Assembly (NCBI RefSeq): GCF_014207185.1
Contig: NZ_JACHCP010000001.1
Coordinates: 599,512-663,511, forward strand
Reading direction: 5' to 3'
DNA: 64,000 nt
From: Rhodanobacter sp. A1T4
Lineage (GTDB): Bacteria; Pseudomonadota; Gammaproteobacteria; Xanthomonadales; Rhodanobacteraceae
Part shown: piece by piece, positions 18,095 to 26,952 of the stretch
How positions within the stretch are numbered: the stretch's first letter is position 1
Layout: every line of letters begins with the position of its first letter
Notes under the pieces: generated by a model
Seen by the model: only the letters and a program-made list of their open reading frames with translations
Databases searched by the model: none
What the model was told of the DNA's origin: nothing
Made by a program: the position numbers and the translations under genes

Positions 18095-19249
18095 TCATGC
18101 ATCCTGGTCGGACATCGCCAGATCGATCGATGCCGGAAGCGGCTCGGTCACTGCGACGGGCAGCATTAAAACGGCGCCGGCAAGCGCCCGAGCAAGGGTT
18201 GGTGGCCGGTAACTGGAATCGATACGCCAGCGTTGCCACACCGATTCGTCCACGGTTTCGTTCACCCCGGTGCCGAAGGTACGGTTGAACGGCGCTTTGA
18301 AATATTTGTAGATGCCATGCATGAATTCCACATACGAATTGCGTGGTACCCCGGTATCCGCGTCAGCGTCCGGAATCACGATTTCGCTGCAGGCCAGCCC
18401 CGCTTCGATGGCCTTGCGCTGAAGCCAAGCCAGCGGTAGATCCGGCAGTGGGTCAGGTATGCGTCCGGCACCATCGCAATCGTTACCGCCGCCGACGTCA
18501 CCATGCGAGCCGATAAACCAGCGCTGCTCGATATCAATTTGCTCGACCTTTTTCGAGGCGATGCTTTCATCCGGCTTTGTTGTGTACGGATTACGTGTCC
18601 ACACCGTTGGTGCATAGTCGGCGCAATGCTCATCCAGTGCCAGCGCGTGATACGCATACTTCACGATCTTGCTCAATTCCGTATCGTGGAATCGATAGCG
18701 CGAGCGGGCGAATGGGAACCACGATGAAGTATCGGGAATGCCGAGCGAGCCGACCGTATCCCACACGCCGATAAAGTGGACGTCTATTTCGATCGAATGT
18801 ACCGCACGATAGTCCATTGCGCCGAGATCGTCCGGCTTGATCGTTGTATTGCGATAGAAATCATAGGCATCGGATACGACGGACTTGTCTACTCGGCCAA
18901 GCGCATCGCGTTTGAGCAGACCGCACTTGCGGATCATTCCGCAAAGGCTGCGCGCGGTATACGCGCCGCGGCTGAAGCCGAAAAGATAAAGCTCGTCCCC
19001 GCGTGTCCAGTTTTCGCAGAGCCAGTGATAGCCTTCCATCACGTGGTTCGACAAGCCGAGACCGAACGCACCACCGAGCAGGTGCTTTATGCCAGAGGAC
19101 ACGCCAACACCAGGTATGTAGGTGGCGAGTTGCGGCAGGCCTGCCGCATCGTTGGGCGCGATAAGGCGCCGCAGCCGTTCCACATTGGTATTCGACTCGG
19201 GCTTGTTCCAGGTGCCATCGAACAGCAACGCAAGTCGGCGTGTGGTCAC
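18095..19249 (-). CDS. DUF2235 (Tle1-like) alpha/beta-hydrolase
   Basis: 384 aa protein of the T6SS phospholipase effector-like DUF2235 family. It opens with RRLALLFDGTWNKPESNTNVER, the family's first block. The nucleophile elbow is G91-F-S93-R-G-A, and FIGVWDTVGSLG provides an Asp in the expected position. GSHGDVGGG contains a conserved His. There is no signal peptide. No VgrG, Hcp, PAAR or immunity gene lies nearby, so it is an orphan; it could be a housekeeping lipase-like enzyme or an effector secreted by a system elsewhere. Confidence 0.87.
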   Translation of the reverse strand: MTTRRLALLFDGTWNKPESNTNVERLRRLIAPNDAAGLPQLATYIPGVGVSSGIKHLLGGAFGLGLSNHVMEGYHWLCENWTRGDELYLFGFSRGAYTARSLCGMIRKCGLLKRDALGRVDKSVVSDAYDFYRNTTIKPDDLGAMDYRAVHSIEIDVHFIGVWDTVGSLGIPDTSSWFPFARSRYRFHDTELSKIVKYAYHALALDEHCADYAPTVWTRNPYTTKPDESIASKKVEQIDIEQRWFIGSHGDVGGGNDCDGAGRIPDPLPDLPLAWLQRKAIEAGLACSEIVIPDADADTGVPRNSYVEFMHGIYKYFKAPFNRTFGTGVNETVDESVWQRWRIDSSYRPPTLARALAGAVLMLPVAVTEPLPASIDLAMSDQDA

Positions 19250-19348
19250 GGTGCCCTCCAGTGCAAAGCGATGTGGCTGGGAGAACTTTAAAACTCGATG
19301 ATCAGCACGGCCAGTCCCGCGGCGAGAATGATCCCGCCGCGGATACGC

Positions 19349-21130
19349 TCAAAGCGTTGGCGACTTGTCGTGCAGCATCGTCTCGCGCACGATCGCGATC
19401 GGTGCAAACCCTTGCTGCATGAAGCTGTCGTGGAACTGCTGCAGGTTGAAGTTCTTGCCTTCCTTCGCGGCCAGGTCGGTGCGCAGCTTCATGATCTGCA
19501 ATTTGCCCAGCGTGTAGTACAGATAGGTTGGATCGGAGGTGCCGCGCTTGGTTTCCACTTCGCCGACCGTGCGCGACTGGTAGCCCTGCTTGACGAAGAA
19601 ATCGATCGCCTGGTCCATCGTCATCTGACCGGTGTGCAGCTTGATGCCGACGACGAAGCGCGCGTTTCGCAGCAGGGCATCCTGCAACTGGCCCAGGCGT
19701 AGCAGCAGTTGCTGATGCTTGTCGTTCGGATAGACATAAGCCGCCAGCCCTTCGTCGAGCATCATCTGCTCGCAGTAATGTGCCCAGCCTTCCACGTTGG
19801 TGGTGGCGCCAAGCAGCTTGCGCGCGCGGTCGTCCAGCTTGTGCATCCACAGGAACTGGATGTAATGGCCCGGATAGGCTTCATGCGTGGCGATGGCGGA
19901 AATGACCGGATAGCTGAACTGCGCCATGAACTCCTTCGTGCGCTGCGCGGTCCAGTCCGGCTCGGGCAGGGTGACGTTGAAGTAGGCCTCCTTGGCCACA
20001 GTCTCGTAAGGTCCCGGCGTATCCATCGAGGCGAACGTGATCGCACGCATGAATGGCGGCGTTTCCTCCACGATCGGGCGCACGTCGGAGGGAATGGTGA
20101 TGATCTGTTTCTGCTGGATAAAACCGACCAGGTTGTTGAACGTGGCGCGGAAGGTATCGAGAATCTTGTCCGACGCGGGATAGTCGGAACCCAGCTCGGC
20201 CAGCACCTGCTGCGGCGTCTTGCTGGGATCGAGCTGCTTTGCGACTTCGGCAAAGGCCTGCTGGTTCTGCTTCATGTTGGCCATGTCGATCGCGATCAAC
20301 TGGTCCAGCGGGATGTTGACCATCTCGTCGTACTTGAGCTTGTCGCGAAACGCGACGGTACCGATGCGGAAGTCGCCGTGCGAGCGCGGCAACACCTCGG
20401 TCTTCAGCCAGGTCTGGTAATCCTGCAGCGACTTGATCACCGCGGCGTTGCTGTCGGCGAACTGCTTTTTCAGCGCAGCATCGGTGACATCAGTAAATGC
20501 CGATGGCACATCTTTCTGGAAGAACTGCACCAGGCCGGGCAGCTGCTGCAGCGCGATCTGGGTGTAGATGAGCGGCGGGTTGTCGAGGTTCTTGTGGGCG
20601 TCGGCGAGCACCGCCGGCATCAGCTGCTCGCGCGCAATCAGGTCACGCAGGCGCGTTTCCTGCGGCGCGAACTTGCGCTCCATCAGCGTGAAGGCGCTGT
20701 TGGTGATGCCGCTGGAATAGATGTCCGGATTTTTCTGCCAGGGACGGATCGTCTGCAGGGTGAGCAAGGTGCTGCGAATATTGTTCAGCACCAGCTCGCG
20801 GTCACCGCGTACGCGCTCGCCGAGTTTCGCCGGATCGATGGCGGCTACCTTCGTCTGCCACTGCTGCAGCGCCTTGACGTTGGCATCGACGCCGGCGCGC
20901 GAGTAGTCCTCCAGCTTGGCGTCGAAGTCGTGCAGGCCGTCGGCGGTCGCCATGGTGGGATTGGTGGGGAAGTAATAGGTGTCGAAATAACTGTCGGACA
21001 GGCGAGTGAATGCCTGGTCTGCAGCAGATGTCACCGGCACGGCGGTAGCTGTGGTTTCCGCTGCAGCGACAGAATTGCCAAGCGCCATGATGGCGAGCGT
21101 GCCGATCAGCGCCTGTGTAAGTTTCATCAT
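19349..21130 (-). CDS. DUF885 family metallopeptidase-like protein
   Basis: 593 aa secreted protein with signal peptide to about GNSVAAAE (residue 25). DUF885 proteins are predicted zinc carboxypeptidase-like enzymes. The decisive motif is THEAYPGHYIQF, an HExxxH metal site, followed downstream by EGWAHYCEQMMLDEG, which supplies a further Glu ligand. GGGAGAAG lies 5 nt before the first of two adjacent ATGs (21130 and 21127). Stands alone between DUF2235 and the small HEAGH protein. Natural substrate unknown. Confidence 0.9.
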   Translation of the reverse strand: MMKLTQALIGTLAIMALGNSVAAAETTATAVPVTSAADQAFTRLSDSYFDTYYFPTNPTMATADGLHDFDAKLEDYSRAGVDANVKALQQWQTKVAAIDPAKLGERVRGDRELVLNNIRSTLLTLQTIRPWQKNPDIYSSGITNSAFTLMERKFAPQETRLRDLIAREQLMPAVLADAHKNLDNPPLIYTQIALQQLPGLVQFFQKDVPSAFTDVTDAALKKQFADSNAAVIKSLQDYQTWLKTEVLPRSHGDFRIGTVAFRDKLKYDEMVNIPLDQLIAIDMANMKQNQQAFAEVAKQLDPSKTPQQVLAELGSDYPASDKILDTFRATFNNLVGFIQQKQIITIPSDVRPIVEETPPFMRAITFASMDTPGPYETVAKEAYFNVTLPEPDWTAQRTKEFMAQFSYPVISAIATHEAYPGHYIQFLWMHKLDDRARKLLGATTNVEGWAHYCEQMMLDEGLAAYVYPNDKHQQLLLRLGQLQDALLRNARFVVGIKLHTGQMTMDQAIDFFVKQGYQSRTVGEVETKRGTSDPTYLYYTLGKLQIMKLRTDLAAKEGKNFNLQQFHDSFMQQGFAPIAIVRETMLHDKSPTL

Positions 21131-21252
21131 CAGTCTTCTCCCGAGCCTATGCCGCTGACCAGCGCAGCAGCCAAATAAGCGGCCAACATTAGCAGAGTCT
21201 GTCTGTGGCGTTGGCGCTCAGACGGGCCGGGTCGATGTGCTCCGGCCGACGC

Positions 21253-21768
21253 TCAGCAGGGTAGGCCGCGTTCCAGCAGAAACGCGCGTGCATCGGCCGC
21301 ATCCTGCTCGAACCACGCACGTGTCGAGCCTAGCCGGAACGAATAGCCCCAGGCGTCCATATCGGCTATCAGCCGTTCGCGGCCGACACCGGGCAGACGG
21401 TCGGCCAGCACGATCTGCAGGTAGCAGGTCGCGTTTTCTTCCTCGATCGAATCAGTGGCGTCGGTATGGACGTCCGGACGTCTTTCCTCAGGCAACACGA
21501 TCAGGTGCCCGGCTTCGTGCAGCAGCGAGTGCACCGGCGTGTCGTCACGTGCGTAAACCGTGATGCCGATGATGCCGGCTTCCTCGTCGCCCCAGAAACT
21601 GCCGGGAATAGGCTCGTTATCGGCGACGCGCTCAAGCTTCAGGCCAAAGGTGGCGAGCAGGGCTGCCGGTGCATCGAAGCCGAGCTGACCGACGCGCAGC
21701 ACTGTATTCGCCGGGTCGTTGTCGACCGGCTCGCCCGGGGAGATGCTGGCTTGGGTTTGAGGATGCAT
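21253..21768 (-). CDS. small HEAGH-motif protein, putative zinc metalloprotease-like
   Basis: 171 aa soluble protein with no signal peptide. It carries SLLHEAGHLIVLPEERR, an HExxH zinc-binding motif, and an acidic segment EEENATCYLQIVLAD about 30 residues later that could supply a third ligand. The rest has no recognised domain. It follows minE by 57 bp on the same strand and could be read with the min operon. Similar small proteins are, to my knowledge, annotated as hypothetical in xanthomonads. Function unknown; proteolytic activity is inferred from the motif only. Confidence 0.75.
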   Translation of the reverse strand: MHPQTQASISPGEPVDNDPANTVLRVGQLGFDAPAALLATFGLKLERVADNEPIPGSFWGDEEAGIIGITVYARDDTPVHSLLHEAGHLIVLPEERRPDVHTDATDSIEEENATCYLQIVLADRLPGVGRERLIADMDAWGYSFRLGSTRAWFEQDAADARAFLLERGLPC

Positions 21769-21825
21769 GAGGTGTTGCCAGATCAGACGGCGTACCGGAT
21801 TTCAGCGCTCCGGCGACGCCCGGGC

Positions 21826-22110
21826 TCAGCCGGTCGCAGTGTCACTCTTCGTTGCCGAATTGCCGTCCGGCAGGGCGACGGAAAGCTCGAGGATCTCGTG
21901 ACCGCTATCCTGCTCGAGCTTGATGCTGATCGCCTCGATGTCGACGTGGACGTATTTCTTGATCACCTCGAGCAACTCGCTGCGCATCATCGGCAGATAG
22001 TCGGGTGCGCCGCGATTGGAGCGCTCCTGCGCGACGATGATGCGCAGACGCTCGCGGGCGACATTGGCCGTGGGTTCGGGCTTGCGCTTCAGGAAATCCA
22101 GAATGCCCAT
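21826..22110 (-). CDS. minE: cell division topological specificity factor MinE
   Basis: 94 aa protein that stimulates MinD ATPase and drives Min oscillation. The N-terminal GILDFLKRK is the membrane-targeting and MinD-contact start. ARERLRIIVAQERSNR is the anti-MinCD helix, and the C-terminal topological domain contains LLEVIKKYVHVD. Start at ATG 22110 (MGILDF) matches the family; the ATG at 22119 would add three residues and overlap the minD stop. Separated from minD by 5 bp. Confidence 0.96.
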   Translation of the reverse strand: MGILDFLKRKPEPTANVARERLRIIVAQERSNRGAPDYLPMMRSELLEVIKKYVHVDIEAISIKLEQDSGHEILELSVALPDGNSATKSDTATG

Positions 22111-22115
22111 CGTGA

Positions 22116-22931
22116 TCAACCTCCGAATACGCGCTGAAGAAAGCCTTTCTTCGGCACGTCGATAAAGCGCAGCGGACGTTCTTCGCCGAGGATGCGCGCT
22201 ACGGTGTCGCTGTAGGCCTGACCGGCAAGTGAATTGGCGTCGACGATCACCGGGATGCCGTTGTTCGACGCGGTCAGCACGTTTTCCGATTCGGGAATCA
22301 CGCCGACTACGCTGATGCCGAGAATTTCCTCGACGTCCTTGACGCTGAGCATTTCGCCAATGGCGACGCGTGCCGGGTTGTAGCGGGTCAGGAGCAGATG
22401 CTGGGTGATCGGCTTTTCGCCGCGCTCGGCGCGCCGCGTTTTGCTGGCAAGCAGGCCGAGGATGCGATCAGAGTCGCGCACCGAGGAGACCTCAGGATTG
22501 ACCACCACCACTGCATGATCGGCAAAGTACATCGCCAGGTGCGCGCCTTTCTCGATGCCGGCTGGCGAGTCGCATACCACGTAGTCGAAGCCGTCCTCGG
22601 ACAGGCCATCGAGTACTTTCTCGACGCCTTCCTGGGTCAGCGCGTCCTTGTCGCGGGTCTGGCTGGCCGCTAGCACGAACAGGTTCTCGTGGCGCTTGTC
22701 CTTGATCAGTGACTGCTTGAGCGTGGCCTCGCCGTGCACAACGTTGACGAAGTCGTAAACCACGCGCCGCTCGCAACCCATGATCAGGTCGAGGTTGCGC
22801 AGGCCGACATCGAAGTCGATGACGGCAACTTTCTTTCCGGCCATGGCCAGGCCGGTGGCGAGGGAGGCGCTGGTGGTCGTCTTGCCGACGCCGCCTTTGC
22901 CGGAAGTGACGACGATAATCTCAGCAGTCAA
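22116..22931 (-). CDS. minD: septum site-determining ATPase MinD
   Basis: 271 aa membrane-associated ATPase that recruits MinC. The deviant Walker A motif GKGGVGKTT is at residues 11-19. VIDFDVGLRNLDLIMGCERR is the switch I region and CDSPAGIEKGA contains the Walker B/switch II region. The C-terminal amphipathic membrane-targeting helix KKGFLQRVFGG is present. Middle gene of minC-minD-minE with 44 bp after minC; that gap is unusually A+T-rich and could hold a secondary promoter. Confidence 0.97.
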   Translation of the reverse strand: MTAEIIVVTSGKGGVGKTTTSASLATGLAMAGKKVAVIDFDVGLRNLDLIMGCERRVVYDFVNVVHGEATLKQSLIKDKRHENLFVLAASQTRDKDALTQEGVEKVLDGLSEDGFDYVVCDSPAGIEKGAHLAMYFADHAVVVVNPEVSSVRDSDRILGLLASKTRRAERGEKPITQHLLLTRYNPARVAIGEMLSVKDVEEILGISVVGVIPESENVLTASNNGIPVIVDANSLAGQAYSDTVARILGEERPLRFIDVPKKGFLQRVFGG

Positions 22932-22975
22932 TGGCTCATCTCCGGAATATTTTTATAATTGATTGATTTAAAGAT

Positions 22976-23770
22976 TTAGAGCTTGGCGATCAGCAACTTT
23001 TCGCCATCGAGCCAGCATTGCACGGACTGGCCCTCGAGGTCGTCAGGAATTTTTTCAAACACCCGATAATGCCCGGCAATCGCCACCAGCTCGGCGCGAA
23101 AGTCGGATACGAAGATGCGCGCCTTTTCGTCGCCCTGGGCACCGGCCATGGCGCGACCGCGCAGGCCGCCGTAGATGTGGATATTGCCATCGGCGATCAC
23201 TTCGGCACCATTGGCGATCGCGCCGGTGACGATCAGGTCGCGGTCGCGCGCGTAAACCTGTTGTCCGGAGCGCACCGCGCCGGCGTGATGTTGGGCGCCA
23301 ATGGACGTGCCGGGCGCTGGCGCGGACAGGATCGGTTCGCGCAGGTCAGGCTCAGGCTGGATCTCCTCACGTGTTTTCGCCTTGCTGCGTGGCAGTTCGG
23401 CGGCTGGCGCAGTTTCGCTGCCACCTGCCGGCTCATAGGCCGCGCGGAACTTGGCAATCAGCGGCAGGCCCATGCGTTTTGCCAGCGCCTCGGTCTCGCT
23501 GGTGCCATAAGCCAACCCGACCGGCAGCATGCCAGCGCTGCGCACCGCTTCGAGCAGGGCATCGACGGCACCGTCGTCGGGCAGGTCGAGCAGGTGGCTC
23601 AGATCCAGCACCACAGCAGCGCGCGAAAACATGGCTGGCGCGGCACGCACGCGCCGCTCCAGTTCATCGCACAGTGCGGCTGCATCGACTCGGCGCACAC
23701 GCACGCAGGCAATACCGACCTGGCCAAAGCGCAGGTCGCAGGCGTCGGAAGTCTCCGCTTTGACGTTCAT
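22976..23770 (-). CDS. minC: septum formation inhibitor MinC
   Basis: 264 aa FtsZ antagonist. The N-terminal domain includes DLRFGQVG and AAVVLDLSHLLDLP. A Pro/Glu-rich linker (about residues 127-160) leads to the C-terminal beta-helix domain with QQVYARDRDLIVTGAIANGAE and HIYGGLRGRAMAGAQGD, which binds MinD and dimerises. The RSGQ motif involved in MinD binding is seen at the start of this domain. First min gene; its start overlaps the stop of the GNAT gene by 4 bp. Confidence 0.96.
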   Translation of the reverse strand: MNVKAETSDACDLRFGQVGIACVRVRRVDAAALCDELERRVRAAPAMFSRAAVVLDLSHLLDLPDDGAVDALLEAVRSAGMLPVGLAYGTSETEALAKRMGLPLIAKFRAAYEPAGGSETAPAAELPRSKAKTREEIQPEPDLREPILSAPAPGTSIGAQHHAGAVRSGQQVYARDRDLIVTGAIANGAEVIADGNIHIYGGLRGRAMAGAQGDEKARIFVSDFRAELVAIAGHYRVFEKIPDDLEGQSVQCWLDGEKLLIAKL

Positions 23771-24411
23771 GAGCGGGGTTCTCCGGACGATGGCTTGCTA
23801 ATCGGTGAAAGGGTGATTGATGAGACAGTAATCGGTGAAATCAGGCGCGTGCTCTCGGCCAGCCAGGGCAGGTCCGGCAGGCCGCCGTGATCGAGCCAGG
23901 TTTCGCGTACAAAGGTATAGCTGGGCAGATCCTTGGCCAGCAGGCTCACCTGCGGACCGTCATTGCCCATGCGCTGCTGGCCGACTTCCTGAAAGCCGTA
24001 AGTGCCGTGGAACAGCACCACGACGTCATCGCGTGGCTCCAGAAACACTTCGCAGGTCATCAGCGGCACGCGAACCTCGGCGTAGCTGTTCACGTCGGAA
24101 TAGAAGATGCGGCCCAGACCGTGTCGACGGTAGGCGTTGGCGATTACGATGCGGTCGATGTAGACAAACTGCGGGTAATGCGCGGCGAACCAGCGGTAAT
24201 TGGTGCTTTCGTAATCGCCGCCTTCACGCAGGGCGATGACGAAGCCGGCCAGGTTGCCGTCGATCTCCGCCACGCGAAAATACTCGGCGTGATCGTGGAA
24301 ATAGCGCAGGTGGTTGGCGTCAAGGGCGAGGATGGAGCGACCGGCGGTGTTGTTGAGTGCCAGTACGGCATCCAGGTCGTGCTCGTGCACGTCGCGGATG
24401 GCAAGAGCCAT
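23767..24411 (-). CDS. GNAT family N-acetyltransferase
   Basis: 214 aa acetyl-CoA-dependent acetyltransferase. The core runs from residue ~5 to ~150 with VYIDRIVIANAYRRHGLGRIFYSD, the beta4/alpha3 acetyl-CoA pyrophosphate-binding segment (RRHGLG). The tail beyond residue ~180 includes ISPITVSSITLSPIS, encoded by a short tandem duplication in the DNA. It overlaps minC by 4 bp (ATGA), so it heads the GNAT-minC-minD-minE unit. No family-level substrate can be assigned. Confidence 0.87.
   Translation of the reverse strand: MALAIRDVHEHDLDAVLALNNTAGRSILALDANHLRYFHDHAEYFRVAEIDGNLAGFVIALREGGDYESTNYRWFAAHYPQFVYIDRIVIANAYRRHGLGRIFYSDVNSYAEVRVPLMTCEVFLEPRDDVVVLFHGTYGFQEVGQQRMGNDGPQVSLLAKDLPSYTFVRETWLDHGGLPDLPWLAESTRLISPITVSSITLSPISKPSSGEPRS
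23799..23840. repeat. 30-bp-period direct repeat at the 3' end of the GNAT gene
   Basis: TAATCGGTGAAA occurs at 23799-23810 and again at 23829-23840, exactly 30 bp apart. The repeat stays in frame and yields the SPIT/SPIS duplication at the protein tail. It looks like a slippage-type duplication. Confidence 0.6.
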
Positions 24412-24592
24412 GCGTTGCTCCGCAATGATGAGATCGATAACGAGGCCGATGCTGCCTCGTGCAAGATGGCATTATGGCATGCGGATGCGGCCCTTACATC
24501 TCGCATCGCGGCAGGTAGTTGGCCCGGCAGCTAGTCGACCTGTAAGTAAGAGTTTCGTAAAGCCATGGCGCAGGATCGCCAAAGGATCAGGC

Positions 24593-25867
24593 ATGACTTC
24601 TCGCGCATTGCGCGATGGCCCGCCACGGCCAATGATGCACGGTATGCGCTGGCCCTTTTTCAATCACACCCGTCTGCTTCGCTACGCGGGCTTTTTTACC
24701 TACCTGTCGGTGGGTACGCCACTGATCACCAATTGGGCGACCGAGCGGCTGAACCAGTTGCAGCGTCCCAATTTCGCGCTGCTGCTATGGACGCTGTGTT
24801 ACCTCATCTTCGGCCTGATGTACTGGCTGCTGACCAGCAACCTGGGCTCGCGCCGTCACCCCGTGCTGAAACTGCTTGGGCTGACCCTGATGACGGCAAT
24901 GGCCGTGGCGGTAGGCTGGTATAGCCATAGCGGCCTGTCGGCGATGCTGATGGTGGTGGCGTCGCTGGTGCTGCCTTGGCTGCTGCCGTTCTGGCTGGGC
25001 GTGCTCTGGCTGGTGTTGCAGCAGCTGAGCCTAGTCGCGATTTTCGTCACTTTTCCCGAATACGACCAGAGCATCGCGCTGAGTTTCCTGCAGGCCAGTA
25101 TTTATCTGGGCATTTCGGTGCTGGTGTTCGTCACCTCCACGGTGGCCAGCCAGCAGGCCGAACAGCGCGAGGTGCAACGACGGCTCAATTCCGAACTGCG
25201 CGCCACCCGCGCGCTGCTGGCCGAGTCCAGCCGTATCGCCGAGCGCATGCGTATCGCCCGCGATCTGCATGACCTGATCGGCCATCATCTGACCGCGCTC
25301 AGCCTGAATCTGGAAGTGGCCAGCCATCTCACCAACGAAGCTGCCGGCGCGCACGTGCGAAAGGCGCAGAGTACGGCCAAGCATCTGTTGGCTGACGTGC
25401 GCGAGGCGGTCAGCGAGCTGCGCCAGGATGACGCGATTGATCTGACCCAGGCACTGCGCAGCCTTACCGACGGTGTACCAGGACTCAGCATTCACGTGGC
25501 CATGCCGCCGCGTTTCAGCATGGAAGATCCGCGTCGCGCACAAGTGCTGCTGCGCTGCGCGCAGGAAATCATCACCAATACCGCCAAACACGCTGGCGCG
25601 CGCAACCTGTGGCTCAACTTTGCCTACGCTGACGCGAGCCTGCTGGGCTTGCATGCCCGTGATGACGGTCGCGGCGCGGCGCAGGTCGAGCCAGGCAATG
25701 GACTTTCGGGTATGCGCGAGCGGCTGGCCGAATTTGGCGGCAGCCTGACGCTGGAAACGGGCATGAGTCAGGGGTTTGCCCTGACCGTGCGGCTGCCGCT
25801 GGGCGAACACAGCGCGTTGGCGCATGCGCCGACCCGCTTCGAGCCGCCAGCCTTGAGCGTGTCGTAA
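24593..25867 (+). CDS. NarL/DesK-type sensor histidine kinase
   Basis: 424 aa membrane kinase. Five to six hydrophobic segments fill residues ~30-185, followed by a coiled coil (QQAEQREVQRRLNSELRA). The HisKA_3 dimerisation box is ARDLHDLIGHHL with phospho-accepting His226. The ATP-binding domain shows EIITNTAKHAGA (N box) and the glycine box GNGLSGMRERL. This architecture is that of DesK-like thermosensors. The ATG at 24593 has AAGGA upstream; in-frame ATGs at 24632, 24635 and 24644 are alternatives. The cognate response regulator is encoded 157 bp downstream. No desaturase gene is adjacent, so the input signal is open. Confidence 0.92.
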   Translation: MTSRALRDGPPRPMMHGMRWPFFNHTRLLRYAGFFTYLSVGTPLITNWATERLNQLQRPNFALLLWTLCYLIFGLMYWLLTSNLGSRRHPVLKLLGLTLMTAMAVAVGWYSHSGLSAMLMVVASLVLPWLLPFWLGVLWLVLQQLSLVAIFVTFPEYDQSIALSFLQASIYLGISVLVFVTSTVASQQAEQREVQRRLNSELRATRALLAESSRIAERMRIARDLHDLIGHHLTALSLNLEVASHLTNEAAGAHVRKAQSTAKHLLADVREAVSELRQDDAIDLTQALRSLTDGVPGLSIHVAMPPRFSMEDPRRAQVLLRCAQEIITNTAKHAGARNLWLNFAYADASLLGLHARDDGRGAAQVEPGNGLSGMRERLAEFGGSLTLETGMSQGFALTVRLPLGEHSALAHAPTRFEPPALSVS

Positions 25868-26024
25868 CATTGCGGTCAGAGCCCGGTGATCACGGCAGTC
25901 GTGCCAGAATAGTGACGGCCGTGCAGGGCAGGCACCGCCGAATTCATGCGTTACTTCGTGCATCATTCCACGAGTTATTTTGCGAGCTGCGTTTGGCGAG
26001 CTCACGTTTGTCCGAGGATTCGCG

Positions 26025-26666
26025 ATGATTTCCGTTTGTCTTGTTGACGACCAGAATCTGGTGCGCCAAGGTGTCCGATCCTTGCTGGATCTTGCTGAAG
26101 ATATTCGCGTGATCGCCGAGTGCGTCGATGGCGCCCAGGCGGTTGTGGACATTCCGCGCATCAAGCCGGACGTGGTGCTGCTCGATCTGCGCATGCCCAA
26201 CATGAGCGGGCTGGAAGTGCTGCAGGCGCTTTCTGCACGCAACGAACTGCCGCCGACGATCATCCTGACCACCTTCGACGATGACCAGCTGGTGCTGCAG
26301 GGCCTCAAGGCTGGCGCACGCGGTTATCTGCTGAAGGACGTTTCGCTGGAACAGCTGGTGGAGGCCGTTCGCACAGTGGCGGCGGGCGGTTCGCTGGTGG
26401 CGCCGATGGTGACCCAGCGACTGATGGCCGGCGTCTCGCGCATGCATAACCAGTTCACCAGCCTGGAGCAGCCCGATCCGCTGACCGAACGCGAGACGGA
26501 AATTCTGCGCCTGCTATCCGGCGGCTATAGCAATAAAGAGATCGCCAATTCGTTGAAAGTGGCCGAGGGCACGGTGAAAAACCATGTGTCCAATATCCTT
26601 TCCAAGCTGGGCGTACGCGACCGCACGCGGGCGGTACTGAAAGCGCTGGAACTGGGCATCGTCTGA
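26025..26666 (+). CDS. NarL/LuxR-family response regulator
   Basis: 213 aa transcription factor. The receiver domain (1-120) has the acidic pocket VDD (8-9), phospho-accepting Asp54 in LLDLRMPNMSG, and Lys in GYLLKDVS. The C-terminal helix-turn-helix is LTERETEILRLLSGGYSNKEIA followed by VKNHVSNILSKLGV, typical of GerE/LuxR. ATG 26025 has GAGGA 5-6 nt upstream; an earlier in-frame start adds 15 unlikely residues. Partner of the DesK-like kinase encoded immediately upstream. Target genes unknown; the SRPBCC gene that follows after 286 bp is a candidate. Confidence 0.94.
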   Translation: MISVCLVDDQNLVRQGVRSLLDLAEDIRVIAECVDGAQAVVDIPRIKPDVVLLDLRMPNMSGLEVLQALSARNELPPTIILTTFDDDQLVLQGLKAGARGYLLKDVSLEQLVEAVRTVAAGGSLVAPMVTQRLMAGVSRMHNQFTSLEQPDPLTERETEILRLLSGGYSNKEIANSLKVAEGTVKNHVSNILSKLGVRDRTRAVLKALELGIV

Positions 26667-26952
26667 ATTTTGCCCGTTTGCTCCCTTTTCGCCGCCGCGC
26701 ACTTTGCTGCGACGCGACGAAAGTCCGGCTCGGCGTATAGGGTTGGCGCGGGCGCTGCAGCTGGGTTTGCGCGTTTTGGATGGCGGGGGAAAACGTCATG
26801 GCGTTCGAGCCCGCGAGCAAGTAACATCCGTAAGCTCGGCATGTGCCGGACCCCGCCGTTACTGCTGCACGAGCTCGTGCAGAAGCCGGCAATCCATTTT
26901 TAGACACTTAAGCTGTTTGTCATTGGCGTAGAGACGCTCGGAGAACTCTGGA

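Noticed and set aside
19709..21178. 489-codon plus-strand frame opposite the DUF885 gene
   Set aside because: Antisense shadow of a well-supported gene; no domain, no ribosome-binding site.
24314..24592. N-terminal extension of the sensor kinase
   Set aside because: Arg/Ser-rich residues opposite the GNAT gene; the ATG at 24593 with AAGGA is the better start.
25031..26308. 425-codon minus-strand frame across the kinase and regulator genes
   Set aside because: Lies opposite two recognised genes and their intergenic space; composition typical of antisense.
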